Shown in pieces: positions 6,840-14,655 of a stretch of DNA of 14,655 nt. Location: the NCBI GenBank assembly GCA_002422125.1, contig DITF01000282.1, forward strand, positions 1 through 14,655. The letters run 5' to 3'. Below the pieces are notes generated by a model, which was given only the letters and a program-made list of their open reading frames with translations, did not search any database and was not told where the DNA came from. The stretch comes from a bacterium UBP17_UBA6191 (GTDB taxonomy: Bacteria; Muiribacteriota; UBA6191). Within the stretch, counting starts at the first letter, position 1. The number at the start of each line of letters is the position of its first letter. The translations under genes and the position numbers were made by a program.

Positions 6840-7973
6840 ATGTCTCTCCAGACTACAATTGACTTAAATCAAATTTATGACAAAAATCTTAATTTCCTAA
6901 TCGGATCTGGGGCTTCATTTGGAGCAATACCGACACTAGCACTACAGATAAAAAATAAAGATGATACAAATGCAACCATTGAAACCATTCTTACGAAATT
7001 CGAGAGTAACTTACCGATCTATAACCTCACCTTAGCGTACTACTTTGAAAAATATATTAAACCAGCTTGCTTATCATTACCAAAATCGAATTGTGATGAA
7101 AACGCAGTATTTGAGCGTTACAGAACCTTCCTTCAAAATATACTTGAGATTCTAAACAGAAAAAGTTACGGGCGTGCATGCTGCAACATTTTTACTACAA
7201 ATTATGATGGATTTCTAGAGGGGGCAGCGGACAACATCATAGAGCACGGGGTAATGCAATGCTTTGTAAATGACGGCACACTCGGGTTCTTAAAAAAGAT
7301 ACTCGATATTTCCAATTACGATGTAACATTGCAGCGGCAAAGTGCATTCAAGAGGCATATTAAAGATATTCCCCAGATTAACATCATACATTTACATGGC
7401 TCCATATACTGGCAAAATGACGGTGAACAAATCGTGGTGGACTATATAAACCGTACTCAGACTATCAACCTTACTGGCCCCCCTCCAAATCTCCTAAAGG
7501 GTTTTTCAAAATTGGTTGAAGATAAAGAGAAATTTGTAAAAGACCTAGATAGTCTGAACATAGACGAAAACGAACAATTGGAATTGGCTAATTTTGCTAC
7601 AGAATATCAAAAGATACCTATTGTGAATCCGACAAAATGGAAGTTTCATGAAACCCTGTTTCAGGAGCACTACTATCAAATGTTGCGCTACCTCAGTTAT
7701 GAGCTAGAGAGGCCTACTACCACACTTGTTACATTTGGCTTCTCCTTTTCTGATGAGCATATTAGAAGAATTGTTCAGAGATCATTATCGAATCATACCC
7801 TCATGGTCTACATATGTTGTTTTAATGACGCAGAACTAGCCAAAATGAAGGTGTATTTTGGAAAATACCCAAATGTGAGGTATGTGCGAAGCACGGAAAA
7901 TTTAGACTTTGAAAGTTTTAACAAATCTGTATTTATGCCACACAACCAGTCAATTAATGGGCCAGTATGCTAG
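6840..7973 (+). CDS. SIR2-domain defence effector, partner of HerA
   Basis: The 377-residue protein has the nucleotide-binding and catalytic signature of SIR2-family NAD+ enzymes: GSGAS at 22-26, FTTNYDGF with T119-T120-N121-Y122-D123, IIHLHGSIYW with candidate catalytic H186, and late VTFGFSFSDEHIRRIV. These motifs in this order are typical of antiphage SIR2 proteins that degrade NAD+ and cause growth arrest or death on infection. The adjacent HerA-like ATPase makes it the SIR2-HerA pair, reported to form a large complex with nuclease and NADase activity. Catalytic residues look intact. The ribosome site is weak (GAGAG in the upstream bases). It overlaps HerA by seven bases. Counted lines are about 30 percent G+C, poorer than the hsd genes, suggesting separate acquisition. 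Confidence 0.93.
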   Translation: MSLQTTIDLNQIYDKNLNFLIGSGASFGAIPTLALQIKNKDDTNATIETILTKFESNLPIYNLTLAYYFEKYIKPACLSLPKSNCDENAVFERYRTFLQNILEILNRKSYGRACCNIFTTNYDGFLEGAADNIIEHGVMQCFVNDGTLGFLKKILDISNYDVTLQRQSAFKRHIKDIPQINIIHLHGSIYWQNDGEQIVVDYINRTQTINLTGPPPNLLKGFSKLVEDKEKFVKDLDSLNIDENEQLELANFATEYQKIPIVNPTKWKFHETLFQEHYYQMLRYLSYELERPTTTLVTFGFSFSDEHIRRIVQRSLSNHTLMVYICCFNDAELAKMKVYFGKYPNVRYVRSTENLDFESFNKSVFMPHNQSINGPVC

Positions 7974-9811
7974 CAGCAGTTGGAGAGGTCATAGCAGTAA
8001 AAGGCACCAAAATTCTTGTAAAAGTGTTTGAGGAATACAACAAAGAGTTTTTGTACTATCAAGGCATCCAGTATAAAGGGATCGCCATTAGAGAGCATTT
8101 GATAGTTAGACGGGGATTTTCCGACATCATTTGCATCGTCGAAGGAGAATATCTGGATGAAACTAGAGCAGAAAGTACCGACGAAAAAATCTCGTACATT
8201 CGAAAAATAGAAGTCAAGCCCATTGGATATATTTCACAAAAAAAGTTTACTGAAGGTATCAAGCATTTGCCTATGATAAAAGACTCCGTTCACCTAGTTG
8301 CAGAAAGCAGCCTCCGACTAGTTTATGGTGATACAGAAAATCAAAGTGACTTTACAATTGGTACATTAATGCGTGAAGGAATTGCTGTATGTCTACCATG
8401 GTTAAATCTTTTTAACACCCATATAGGAATCTTTGGAAATACGGGAAGCGGAAAGTCAAATACGCTGGCTAAACTCTATTCTGTACTTTTATCTAAGTTA
8501 GACAAAAAAAATGTTGATAGTTCCTTCATTTTGTTGGACTTCAATGGGGAGTACACTGGAGGCACACAGTTTATTAACGAAAGCAATAAAACAGTCATTC
8601 AACTTAATCCATTAAAGGAAAATGCACCAAAAATCAGAATCAGAGAACAAGAATTTTGGGACAAAGATGTACTGCGTATTTTGTTTAAAGCGACTGAAAA
8701 CACACAAACTCCATTTATTGGTCGTGTAGTTGCAGGGAGAGAAAAATTTAACGAGAGAGATGATAGTACAAAGAAATTTATCGAAGCGACTGTAAAAAAA
8801 GCGTTTACCACCAGCTCACCCCGCAAGGAAATGAAAGAGCTTTTATTAAATGTCGCAAAATCCTTAGACTGTAAACCTTTAGTTGAAACTTTAGAACAGA
8901 TCGCATGGCACAGTAGTCAGAACAAGTTTTATTTACCTAAAAGTGCAACTCACCCAAAAAAAGATATTTGGTTCAACTCAGATGACTCGGAGTACATTAA
9001 CCACTTCTCAGAGAATTTTATAGAAACAGTAGCCCTAGATTGCTTTCAAGAGCTTTCCATTAGAATTAATTTACAACTTATCAACGACCTCTCGCAGGGT
9101 TTTGTGCAATTTGAACATATTCAACCATTGCTAGGAAGAATCAGAGAGTCCTCAAGACTACTAAAAAATTTAATCGAAGTAGCTAAAGGAGATGAAGAGT
9201 CCTATGACAAGCGCCTCCTAACCATTATTTCACTAAAATTGTGCAATGACCAATCTCTAAAAAAAGTAGCGGCCCTGCTGATCGTTAGGCACTACTACTA
9301 CACTCATCGCGAAACCGTCAATAGCCCCCCTAACAAGACGGTTCACTTTATTATTGACGAAGCCCATAACATTTTATCTCAGCAATCGGTTAGAGAGGCT
9401 GAAACATGGAAAGACTACCGTTTGGAACTATTTGAAGAAGTAATTAAGGAGGGAAGAAAATTTGGATTTTTTCTAACTATTTGTAGTCAAAGACCGGCGG
9501 ATATTTCGCCAACCATCATGTCTCAGATTCATAACTTTTTTATTCATCGCCTTGTAAATGATAGAGATCTTCAATTACTTGAAAACACTGTCTCTACTTT
9601 AGACAACCTTTCAAAAAGTATGATTCCCCATTTGGCTAAGGGATGTTGCGTAGTTACCGGAACTTCGTTTGACATTCCAATGATTCAACAAATTGAACAA
9701 TTAAAAACTGAACAACAACCTAACAGCGGGGATGTAAACCTATTGGAACTGTGGAAAATTGAAAAAAAAACAAAATCACAACCAAAAAGACGCATAGGGA
9801 GAAGGAAATGA
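7967..9811 (+). CDS. HerA-like hexameric ATPase/translocase of the SIR2-HerA pair
   Basis: The 614-residue protein has an N-terminal HAS-barrel-like domain (about 1-110), Walker A GNTGSGKS at 157-164, a helical insertion, Walker B HFIIDEAHNIL with D464-E465, and GRKFGFFLTICSQRPADI then SQIHNFFIHRLVNDRDLQLL, which match the sensor and arginine-finger region of HerA/FtsK-type motors. HerA homologues form hexamers that move along DNA; in the antiphage pair the ATPase assembles with SIR2 and is required for defence. The C-terminus is very basic (KRRIGRRK). The start overlaps the SIR2 stop by seven bases and has only a weak ribosome site, so coupled translation, and therefore matched stoichiometry, is likely. 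All ATPase motifs are present. Confidence 0.94.
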   Translation: MLAAVGEVIAVKGTKILVKVFEEYNKEFLYYQGIQYKGIAIREHLIVRRGFSDIICIVEGEYLDETRAESTDEKISYIRKIEVKPIGYISQKKFTEGIKHLPMIKDSVHLVAESSLRLVYGDTENQSDFTIGTLMREGIAVCLPWLNLFNTHIGIFGNTGSGKSNTLAKLYSVLLSKLDKKNVDSSFILLDFNGEYTGGTQFINESNKTVIQLNPLKENAPKIRIREQEFWDKDVLRILFKATENTQTPFIGRVVAGREKFNERDDSTKKFIEATVKKAFTTSSPRKEMKELLLNVAKSLDCKPLVETLEQIAWHSSQNKFYLPKSATHPKKDIWFNSDDSEYINHFSENFIETVALDCFQELSIRINLQLINDLSQGFVQFEHIQPLLGRIRESSRLLKNLIEVAKGDEESYDKRLLTIISLKLCNDQSLKKVAALLIVRHYYYTHRETVNSPPNKTVHFIIDEAHNILSQQSVREAETWKDYRLELFEEVIKEGRKFGFFLTICSQRPADISPTIMSQIHNFFIHRLVNDRDLQLLENTVSTLDNLSKSMIPHLAKGCCVVTGTSFDIPMIQQIEQLKTEQQPNSGDVNLLELWKIEKKTKSQPKRRIGRRK

Positions 9812-9894
9812 ACTGGATAAAATTGCTGGCCCAACAAAATGAAGCCCCTGAAGTAGATAACTCTCATAAAAATGGTGAATCAAAAAGCCACTAA
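9808..9894 (+). CDS. 28-residue overlapping ORF between HerA and the AlbA_2 gene
   Basis: The frame encodes MNWIKLLAQQNEAPEVDNSH followed by eight polar residues. It starts inside the HerA stop (ATGA overlap) and its own TAA overlaps the next ATG (TAATG). An AGGGAG lies six bases before the start (9796-9801), a better ribosome site than the downstream gene has. This is the arrangement expected of a real translated peptide or of a leader that carries ribosomes to the next gene. I recognise no family. It could also be the remnant of a longer gene. No membrane segment is present. Confidence 0.5.
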   Translation: MNWIKLLAQQNEAPEVDNSHKNGESKSH

Positions 9895-11795
9895 TGCAAC
9901 CCAAACCACCACTTCAGCATGAATTCACCCCAGAGCAACTACTGGCCCAATTGCGGGAGCTTGCGGAGTGTCCGCGTATTGAGGCCAAACGGGGTAGTGA
10001 AATTGGTCCTTCCGTTATGCAAACTATTTGTGCCTTTGCTAATGAGCCCGGTTTGGGCGGTGGCTATCTGCTATTGGGCGTTGATGAACCCAATGAGTTG
10101 AATTCCTTTTCCGTATGTGGTGTTAGTGACCCTGATCGATTGCTTGGCAACCTTCAGGTGAATTGTCGGGAGCAGTTTGAGCAGCCAGTATCAGTCTATG
10201 GCGAGGTTGCCCTTCTGGAAAATCAACGCGTGATAATAGTTTATGTGCCTGAGCTGGCCTCCACTTCCAAGCCTTGTGTTTTTAAGGGGAAATTTGACAG
10301 TAAAAACAAAAAAAAGACCGGTGTTTGGAGGCGAGGTCTTAATGGTGATTATGAATGCAGCTTAAGAGAACTGGAACCTTTGCTTTTGGCAACGACTGGG
10401 CAGAGTTTTGAGCAAATCATACTGGATGATGCCGAGTGGGACGATCTTGCTCCAGATGCCATCAAGCTGTACCGACAGTTTCGTGCTAGAGTCAAGCCAC
10501 ATGCCGAAGAGCTTTTAGCCTCTGATATGGAATTACTGCGAGCCTTAAATCTGGGGAAGGTTCAAAAGACCGGGGCATTCAAACCAAATATTGCTGGTCT
10601 GCTGCTACTGGGTAAGACTCTCTCCCTACGAAGGCTCCTTCCCGCTGTGCGGGTAGATTATGTTCGGGTGGCTGGTACTCAGTGGGTTGAAGATCCTAAT
10701 CATCGATTTCTAACTACACTTGACTTTAGAGAACCATTGATTCGCCTTATTCCTAAACTCGAAGCAGCCATATTAGATGACTTACCCCGCCATTTCCGAA
10801 TTCAGAATGGCCAAACCCAACGATCAGACACCCCACTATTACCCTATCAAGTAGTGCGCGAGGCCGTAGTCAATGCCATAATGCACCGTGACTACTCTGT
10901 TCACCAGCCCACCTTAATAGTTCGCTTCAACAATCGACTGGAAATCCGCAATGCCGGATATTCGCTTAAACCCCAGGAACAATTAGGAGAAACTGGCTCT
11001 GTGTTACGAAATCCCGTTTTGGCATCGCTCCTTTATGACTTGGACTTTGCCGAAGCCAAGGGCACAGGCATTAAAACCATGCGTCGCCTTTTGAGCGCGG
11101 CTAATTTGACCGTACCAGTATTCATTAGTGACATCCTATCCAATCAGTTTACAGCAACTTATTTGCTACACCAGTTAATGGGGCAGGAACAAATTGAGTG
11201 GTTAAAACAATTCCAAGAGCTGAATTTATCCGATACTGAGGCTAAGATACTGGTTCTGGCTAAAGAACTAGGGGCTGTTGATAACGCCACCCTGCGCTCC
11301 GTTACGGGACTCGATACCTTAGCCTCCAGCCAAGTATTAAGCCGCCTGTGCCACAAACGAAAACTGTTTGTCCGATGTGGTGCTGGCCCGACCACCTATT
11401 ACCAATTAGAAGTAGCAAATAGTAGTGACCTCAACCCAAATGCGAGTGACTTCGACTCAAATGGTAGTGACCTCGGCCCAAATGGTAGTGACCTCGGCCC
11501 AAATGGTAGTGACCTCCCCTTAGACTTGCGGCTATATATCAAAGAGCTTACGCCCAAAGCCCGTAATAATAAACTTTGGCTAATTGTGTTATGGCTTTGC
11601 AGCCTAAAAGCTCATAAAGCCGAAACCCTAGCGAGGGTGTTAAAGCGTAACGAAGCATCCATAAAAAATAAACATCTCACCAAATTGCGCGAGCAGGGCT
11701 TTTTGGCTTATCTGTATCCAGAAGTCCTAAATCATCCAGAACAAGCCTATTACACAACCGAAAAAGGGCTGATATGGCTTAAGGAGAATAAGTGA
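9894..11795 (+). CDS. AlbA_2 (Schlafen-like) protein with HATPase_c_4 domain, nested in the hsd operon
   Basis: The 633-residue protein starts with an AlbA_2 domain (about 15-130: CPRIEAKRGSEIG, TICAFANEPGLGGGYLLLGV), a nucleic-acid-binding fold shared with Schlafens. A linker leads to a HATPase_c_4 region (about 315-400) with VVREAVVNAIMHRDYSVHQP (E323, N327, R332-D333), RNAGYSLKP at 352-360 and KGTGIKTMRRLL including GTGI at 390-393. Winged-helix-like stretches follow, split by a heptapeptide SDLGPNG repeat at 511-538. Such proteins are regular residents of type I operons; regulator or defence roles are proposed but unproven. No ribosome site is seen before 9894, so translation probably depends on the 28-codon ORF. 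The stop overlaps the hsdR GTG. Base composition in the line I counted is about 52 percent G+C. Confidence 0.9.
   Translation: MQPKPPLQHEFTPEQLLAQLRELAECPRIEAKRGSEIGPSVMQTICAFANEPGLGGGYLLLGVDEPNELNSFSVCGVSDPDRLLGNLQVNCREQFEQPVSVYGEVALLENQRVIIVYVPELASTSKPCVFKGKFDSKNKKKTGVWRRGLNGDYECSLRELEPLLLATTGQSFEQIILDDAEWDDLAPDAIKLYRQFRARVKPHAEELLASDMELLRALNLGKVQKTGAFKPNIAGLLLLGKTLSLRRLLPAVRVDYVRVAGTQWVEDPNHRFLTTLDFREPLIRLIPKLEAAILDDLPRHFRIQNGQTQRSDTPLLPYQVVREAVVNAIMHRDYSVHQPTLIVRFNNRLEIRNAGYSLKPQEQLGETGSVLRNPVLASLLYDLDFAEAKGTGIKTMRRLLSAANLTVPVFISDILSNQFTATYLLHQLMGQEQIEWLKQFQELNLSDTEAKILVLAKELGAVDNATLRSVTGLDTLASSQVLSRLCHKRKLFVRCGAGPTTYYQLEVANSSDLNPNASDFDSNGSDLGPNGSDLGPNGSDLPLDLRLYIKELTPKARNNKLWLIVLWLCSLKAHKAETLARVLKRNEASIKNKHLTKLREQGFLAYLYPEVLNHPEQAYYTTEKGLIWLKENK
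11424..11507 (+). repeat. 21-bp in-frame tandem repeat, four units
   Basis: Four 21-base units encode SDLNPNA, SDFDSNG, SDLGPNG and SDLGPNG, followed by a partial unit (SDLPL). Units 3 (11466-11486) and 4 (11487-11507) are identical. Being a multiple of three, copy-number change would alter linker length without breaking the AlbA_2 gene. Perfect identity of neighbouring units suggests recent slippage. Confidence 0.9.
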
Positions 11796-14655
11796 GTTCC
11801 ATCAAAACCCGCATCCACAACTGGCTGCCGCACTTTGAGGAGGAATACAGTTCCAAGTTACCTGCCCTACTTTTGTTGATGCAAATGGGGTGGCGGTATG
11901 TCAGTCCTAGGCAAGCTTTGGAAATGAGGGGCGGCAATACTAACGAAGTGGTTTTACGCCTCGAGCTGAAAAAACACCTGATTCAGAAACGCTATGTCTA
12001 TGCTGGGAGCTCCAGGATTTTACAAAAAAAATCCTTGGATTCGATTGTGGATGAGGTGTGTAGCCCTGCTTTGAATGAGGGCCTGAAGGCTGCCAATGAA
12101 AAAATGTACAATCATCTTTTGTACGGAATTTCGGTTACAGAATTTGTAGATCAAAAAAAAGTATCGCCCACAATTGCACTAGTGGATTGGGAAAACCCCG
12201 AAAACAACAGCTTTATTGTTACAGAGGAATTTGCGGTCACCAAAAGTACCGGACTCGACACCAGAAGACCGGATATTGTCGGTTTCTTAAATGGAATTCC
12301 CGTACTGGTAATTGAGGCCAAACGACCAGATGGACATCAATCCCACCGTTATACAGTCGAAGAAGGCGTTTCCCAGCATTTGAGAAACCAAAGAAATGAT
12401 GAGATTCCCCTTTTGTTTGTGTATTCCCAGCTTCTTTTGGCCATCAGTGCCAATGCAGGAAGGTACGCTACCCAAGGAACCGATTCCAAATTCTATTCAG
12501 CCTGGAGAGAAGAAGAATTTTCCGAAGAACAAATGCTGGATTTGAAAAACCGTCCACTCAAGGCAGAGCAAAAAATGGCTTTGTTTGGTGAGAGAGATGA
12601 AAAATACCTGCTGTGGTATGAGAATCAAATTTTGAACCAACTGGCCTTAACCGATCAGGACCGACTCATCATTGGTCTTTGTGATAAGTCTCGCCTTTTA
12701 GAGATGATTCGAGTTTTTAATATTTTTGATACCCGCTCTGGGCGGGTTGTGGCCCGTTATCCCCAGGTTTTTGCCATCAAAAAACTTTTGCAGAAAATCA
12801 GCCATAAGAAAGCCGATGGCGGCCGTGAAGGTGGGGTTATCTGGCATACCACCGGATCGGGAAAATCCTACACCATGGTTTTTTTATCCAAGGCCCTACT
12901 TTTATATGAGGAGTTAAAACAGTGCCGGGTACTTGTGATTACGGACCGAGTCGATCTGGAAGAACAATTAAGTAAAACCTTTTCTCATGGGGGAGAATTA
13001 TCTGGCAAACGCGATAAAGAAAATGCCATGGCAACCTCAGGCAAACGCCTGGCTGAACAAATCAGCAAGGGCAGTGAGCGCATTATTTTTTCCCTGATTC
13101 AGAAGTTTAACACTGCAACCAAACAGCCTGATTGCCACAATCCCGACTCCAATATCATCGTTTTAATTGACGAGGGTCACAGAAGTCAGGGGGGAGAGAA
13201 CCACGCCCGCATGAAAAAGGCTCTGCCCAATGCCGCTTTTATTGCCTTTACCGGAACACCCCTGCTTAAAGACGATAAAACCACCAACAAGTTTGGCCCC
13301 ATTATCCATGCCTATACCATGCAAAGAGCCGTGGAAGATAAAACCGTGGCCCCTCTACTCTACGAAGAACGGAAGCTGGAACTTGAGGTGGCTGAAAAAG
13401 CTATTGATCACTGGTTTGAGCGCATCACTGAAAACTTAACCCCTGCTCAAAAAGCCGATCTGAAACGCAAATTTTTCTCTCGCAAGGAAGTGAACAAGGT
13501 CCTTGGGCGTATTCAGTTGATTGCCCAGGATATTGCAAAACATTTTAGTGAAAATATCGACGATTCCTTAAAAGGCCAATTGGCCTGTGAAGACAAACTA
13601 AGCGCGATTCGCTATAAAGAGGCTCTGGATGAAATCGGTATTTTTGAATCTGCTTTGATTATGTCATCCCCTGATACCCGTGAGGGCAATACTTCGGTGG
13701 ATGAATCTAAAGTCCCTGAGGTGGTTCGCTGGTGGAAAGAAAATATAAAAACCGACGAAGGCACCTACACTAGAGATGTTCTCAACCGTTTTGCCAAAGA
13801 TGACAAGTTAAAACTAATTATTGTGGTGGATAAACTACTGACCGGATTTGATGAGCCAAAAAATAGCGTGCTTTACATAGATAAGCCCCTAACCGGCCAT
13901 AATCTGATTCAGGCCATTGCCAGAGTCAATCGGCTGCATCCTCAAAAACAATTTGGTCTTTTGATTGATTACCGAGGGGTTTTGGCCGAACTTGATACCA
14001 CCATTGCCCAATACCAGGATTTGGCAGCCAATACCCAACAAGGGTATGAAATCAATGATTTAGAAGGGCTTTATCATCAGGTTAGCACTGAGTACAAACG
14101 CCTGCCTGGACTTTACCAAAAATTATGGTCGGTATTTTCGGGAGTCAAAAATACTTCAGATATTGAACAACTGCGCCAAGTGCTGATTCCGAAAATGGAC
14201 GGTGCTTTAGCTGATGCGAATCAAAAAAATCGCGATGACTTTAATCAAGCTCTCAAAGACTTTGCCTTTTGCTTAAAAATTGCCCTGCAATCCGTTTCCT
14301 ATTTTGAGGATAAAAGTTTTGATGCCACACGGGATCTATACAAAATCACTCTCAAGGAGTTTTCCAACCTCCGTCGTCTTATCCGTCAGGATTGTGGGGA
14401 AAGCATCAATTATGATGAATACTCTGAGCAAATCAAAAAAATTATGGATAAACATGTGCTTGGTGTAAAAGTTCATGAGCCTACGGGGGCCTACCAGATT
14501 GGAAGCAAAAATCAATCGGATCACCCAGAGGACTGGAGTGAAGAGAAGACTCGCAATGAAACAGACATTATAAAAACCCTAATCACCAAAACAATTGAGC
14601 AGGACTTAAGAGAAGACCCCTATGCTAAGGAATCCTTTTCCCAACTTTTGAAACG
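11792..14655 (+). CDS. hsdR: Type I restriction endonuclease and translocase subunit, cut by the right edge
   Basis: HsdR moves DNA through the bound complex with a superfamily 2 motor and cuts unmodified DNA. About 954 residues are visible with no interruption. The N-terminal nuclease shows RPDIVGFLNGIPVLVIEAKR with D161, E175 and K177 of the PD-(D/E)XK fold. The motor has Walker A TTGSGKS (K358), motif II as DEGH from D460, AFTGTPL and late motifs LLTGFDEP and QAIARVNR. A helical C-terminal region follows and continues beyond the window. The start is GTG, overlapping the AlbA_2 stop as GTGA, with AAGGAG at 11781-11786 five bases upstream; the next ATG would delete the N-terminus. All catalytic motifs look intact, so restriction should still work if an S subunit is supplied. 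Confidence 0.96.
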   Translation, partial: MSSIKTRIHNWLPHFEEEYSSKLPALLLLMQMGWRYVSPRQALEMRGGNTNEVVLRLELKKHLIQKRYVYAGSSRILQKKSLDSIVDEVCSPALNEGLKAANEKMYNHLLYGISVTEFVDQKKVSPTIALVDWENPENNSFIVTEEFAVTKSTGLDTRRPDIVGFLNGIPVLVIEAKRPDGHQSHRYTVEEGVSQHLRNQRNDEIPLLFVYSQLLLAISANAGRYATQGTDSKFYSAWREEEFSEEQMLDLKNRPLKAEQKMALFGERDEKYLLWYENQILNQLALTDQDRLIIGLCDKSRLLEMIRVFNIFDTRSGRVVARYPQVFAIKKLLQKISHKKADGGREGGVIWHTTGSGKSYTMVFLSKALLLYEELKQCRVLVITDRVDLEEQLSKTFSHGGELSGKRDKENAMATSGKRLAEQISKGSERIIFSLIQKFNTATKQPDCHNPDSNIIVLIDEGHRSQGGENHARMKKALPNAAFIAFTGTPLLKDDKTTNKFGPIIHAYTMQRAVEDKTVAPLLYEERKLELEVAEKAIDHWFERITENLTPAQKADLKRKFFSRKEVNKVLGRIQLIAQDIAKHFSENIDDSLKGQLACEDKLSAIRYKEALDEIGIFESALIMSSPDTREGNTSVDESKVPEVVRWWKENIKTDEGTYTRDVLNRFAKDDKLKLIIVVDKLLTGFDEPKNSVLYIDKPLTGHNLIQAIARVNRLHPQKQFGLLIDYRGVLAELDTTIAQYQDLAANTQQGYEINDLEGLYHQVSTEYKRLPGLYQKLWSVFSGVKNTSDIEQLRQVLIPKMDGALADANQKNRDDFNQALKDFAFCLKIALQSVSYFEDKSFDATRDLYKITLKEFSNLRRLIRQDCGESINYDEYSEQIKKIMDKHVLGVKVHEPTGAYQIGSKNQSDHPEDWSEEKTRNETDIIKTLITKTIEQDLREDPYAKESFSQLLK

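Noticed and set aside
1..14655. Mobile element ends, att sites, CRISPR array or tRNA
   Set aside because: No transposase, integrase, spaced repeats or tRNA-like fold was seen; the only clear tandem repeat is the 21-bp coding one.

Overview
The window is a defence locus from a bacterium of moderate G+C content. Segments I counted by hand run from about 30 to 52 percent. Shine-Dalgarno sites are of the ordinary AAGGAG/GGAGG type. No ribosomal or housekeeping gene is present, so the host can only be guessed; gene families and style fit a Gram-negative such as Pseudomonadota or Bdellovibrionota. No rRNA, tRNA, CRISPR array or transposase was seen.

Layout. Positions 1-1126 hold two minus-strand genes: an unrecognised 135-residue protein, and downstream of it an AAA-ATPase-like protein that runs off the left edge. 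A divergent intergenic region (1127-1401) follows. From 1402 to the right edge every gene lies on the plus strand and is packed end to end: half-length hsdS, hsdM, a KilA-N protein, a DUF1016/YhcG-type PD-(D/E)XK nuclease, a second two-domain hsdS that is broken, a DUF2188 protein, a SIR2-domain protein, a HerA-like ATPase, a 28-codon ORF, an AlbA_2/HATPase_c_4 protein, and hsdR, which is cut by the right edge.

How they fit together. hsdM, hsdR and an S subunit make up a type I restriction-modification system. Between its core genes sit three nested cargoes: KilA-N plus DUF1016, DUF2188 plus SIR2-HerA, and the AlbA_2 protein. SIR2-HerA is a known antiphage pair that acts through NAD+ depletion and/or DNA attack. 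Placing it inside an hsd operon recalls the PrrC anticodon nuclease housed in an hsd operon, so it may guard the restriction enzyme. That is inference.

The most notable points are: (1) SIR2-HerA nested in a type I operon, on visibly A+T-richer DNA than its neighbours; (2) two specificity genes, an intact half-S at the front and a two-TRD S carrying both a frameshift and a nonsense codon; (3) a chain of start/stop overlaps, including a 28-codon relay ORF, that breaks only around the DUF2188 gene; (4) a 21-bp in-frame tandem repeat in the AlbA_2 gene.
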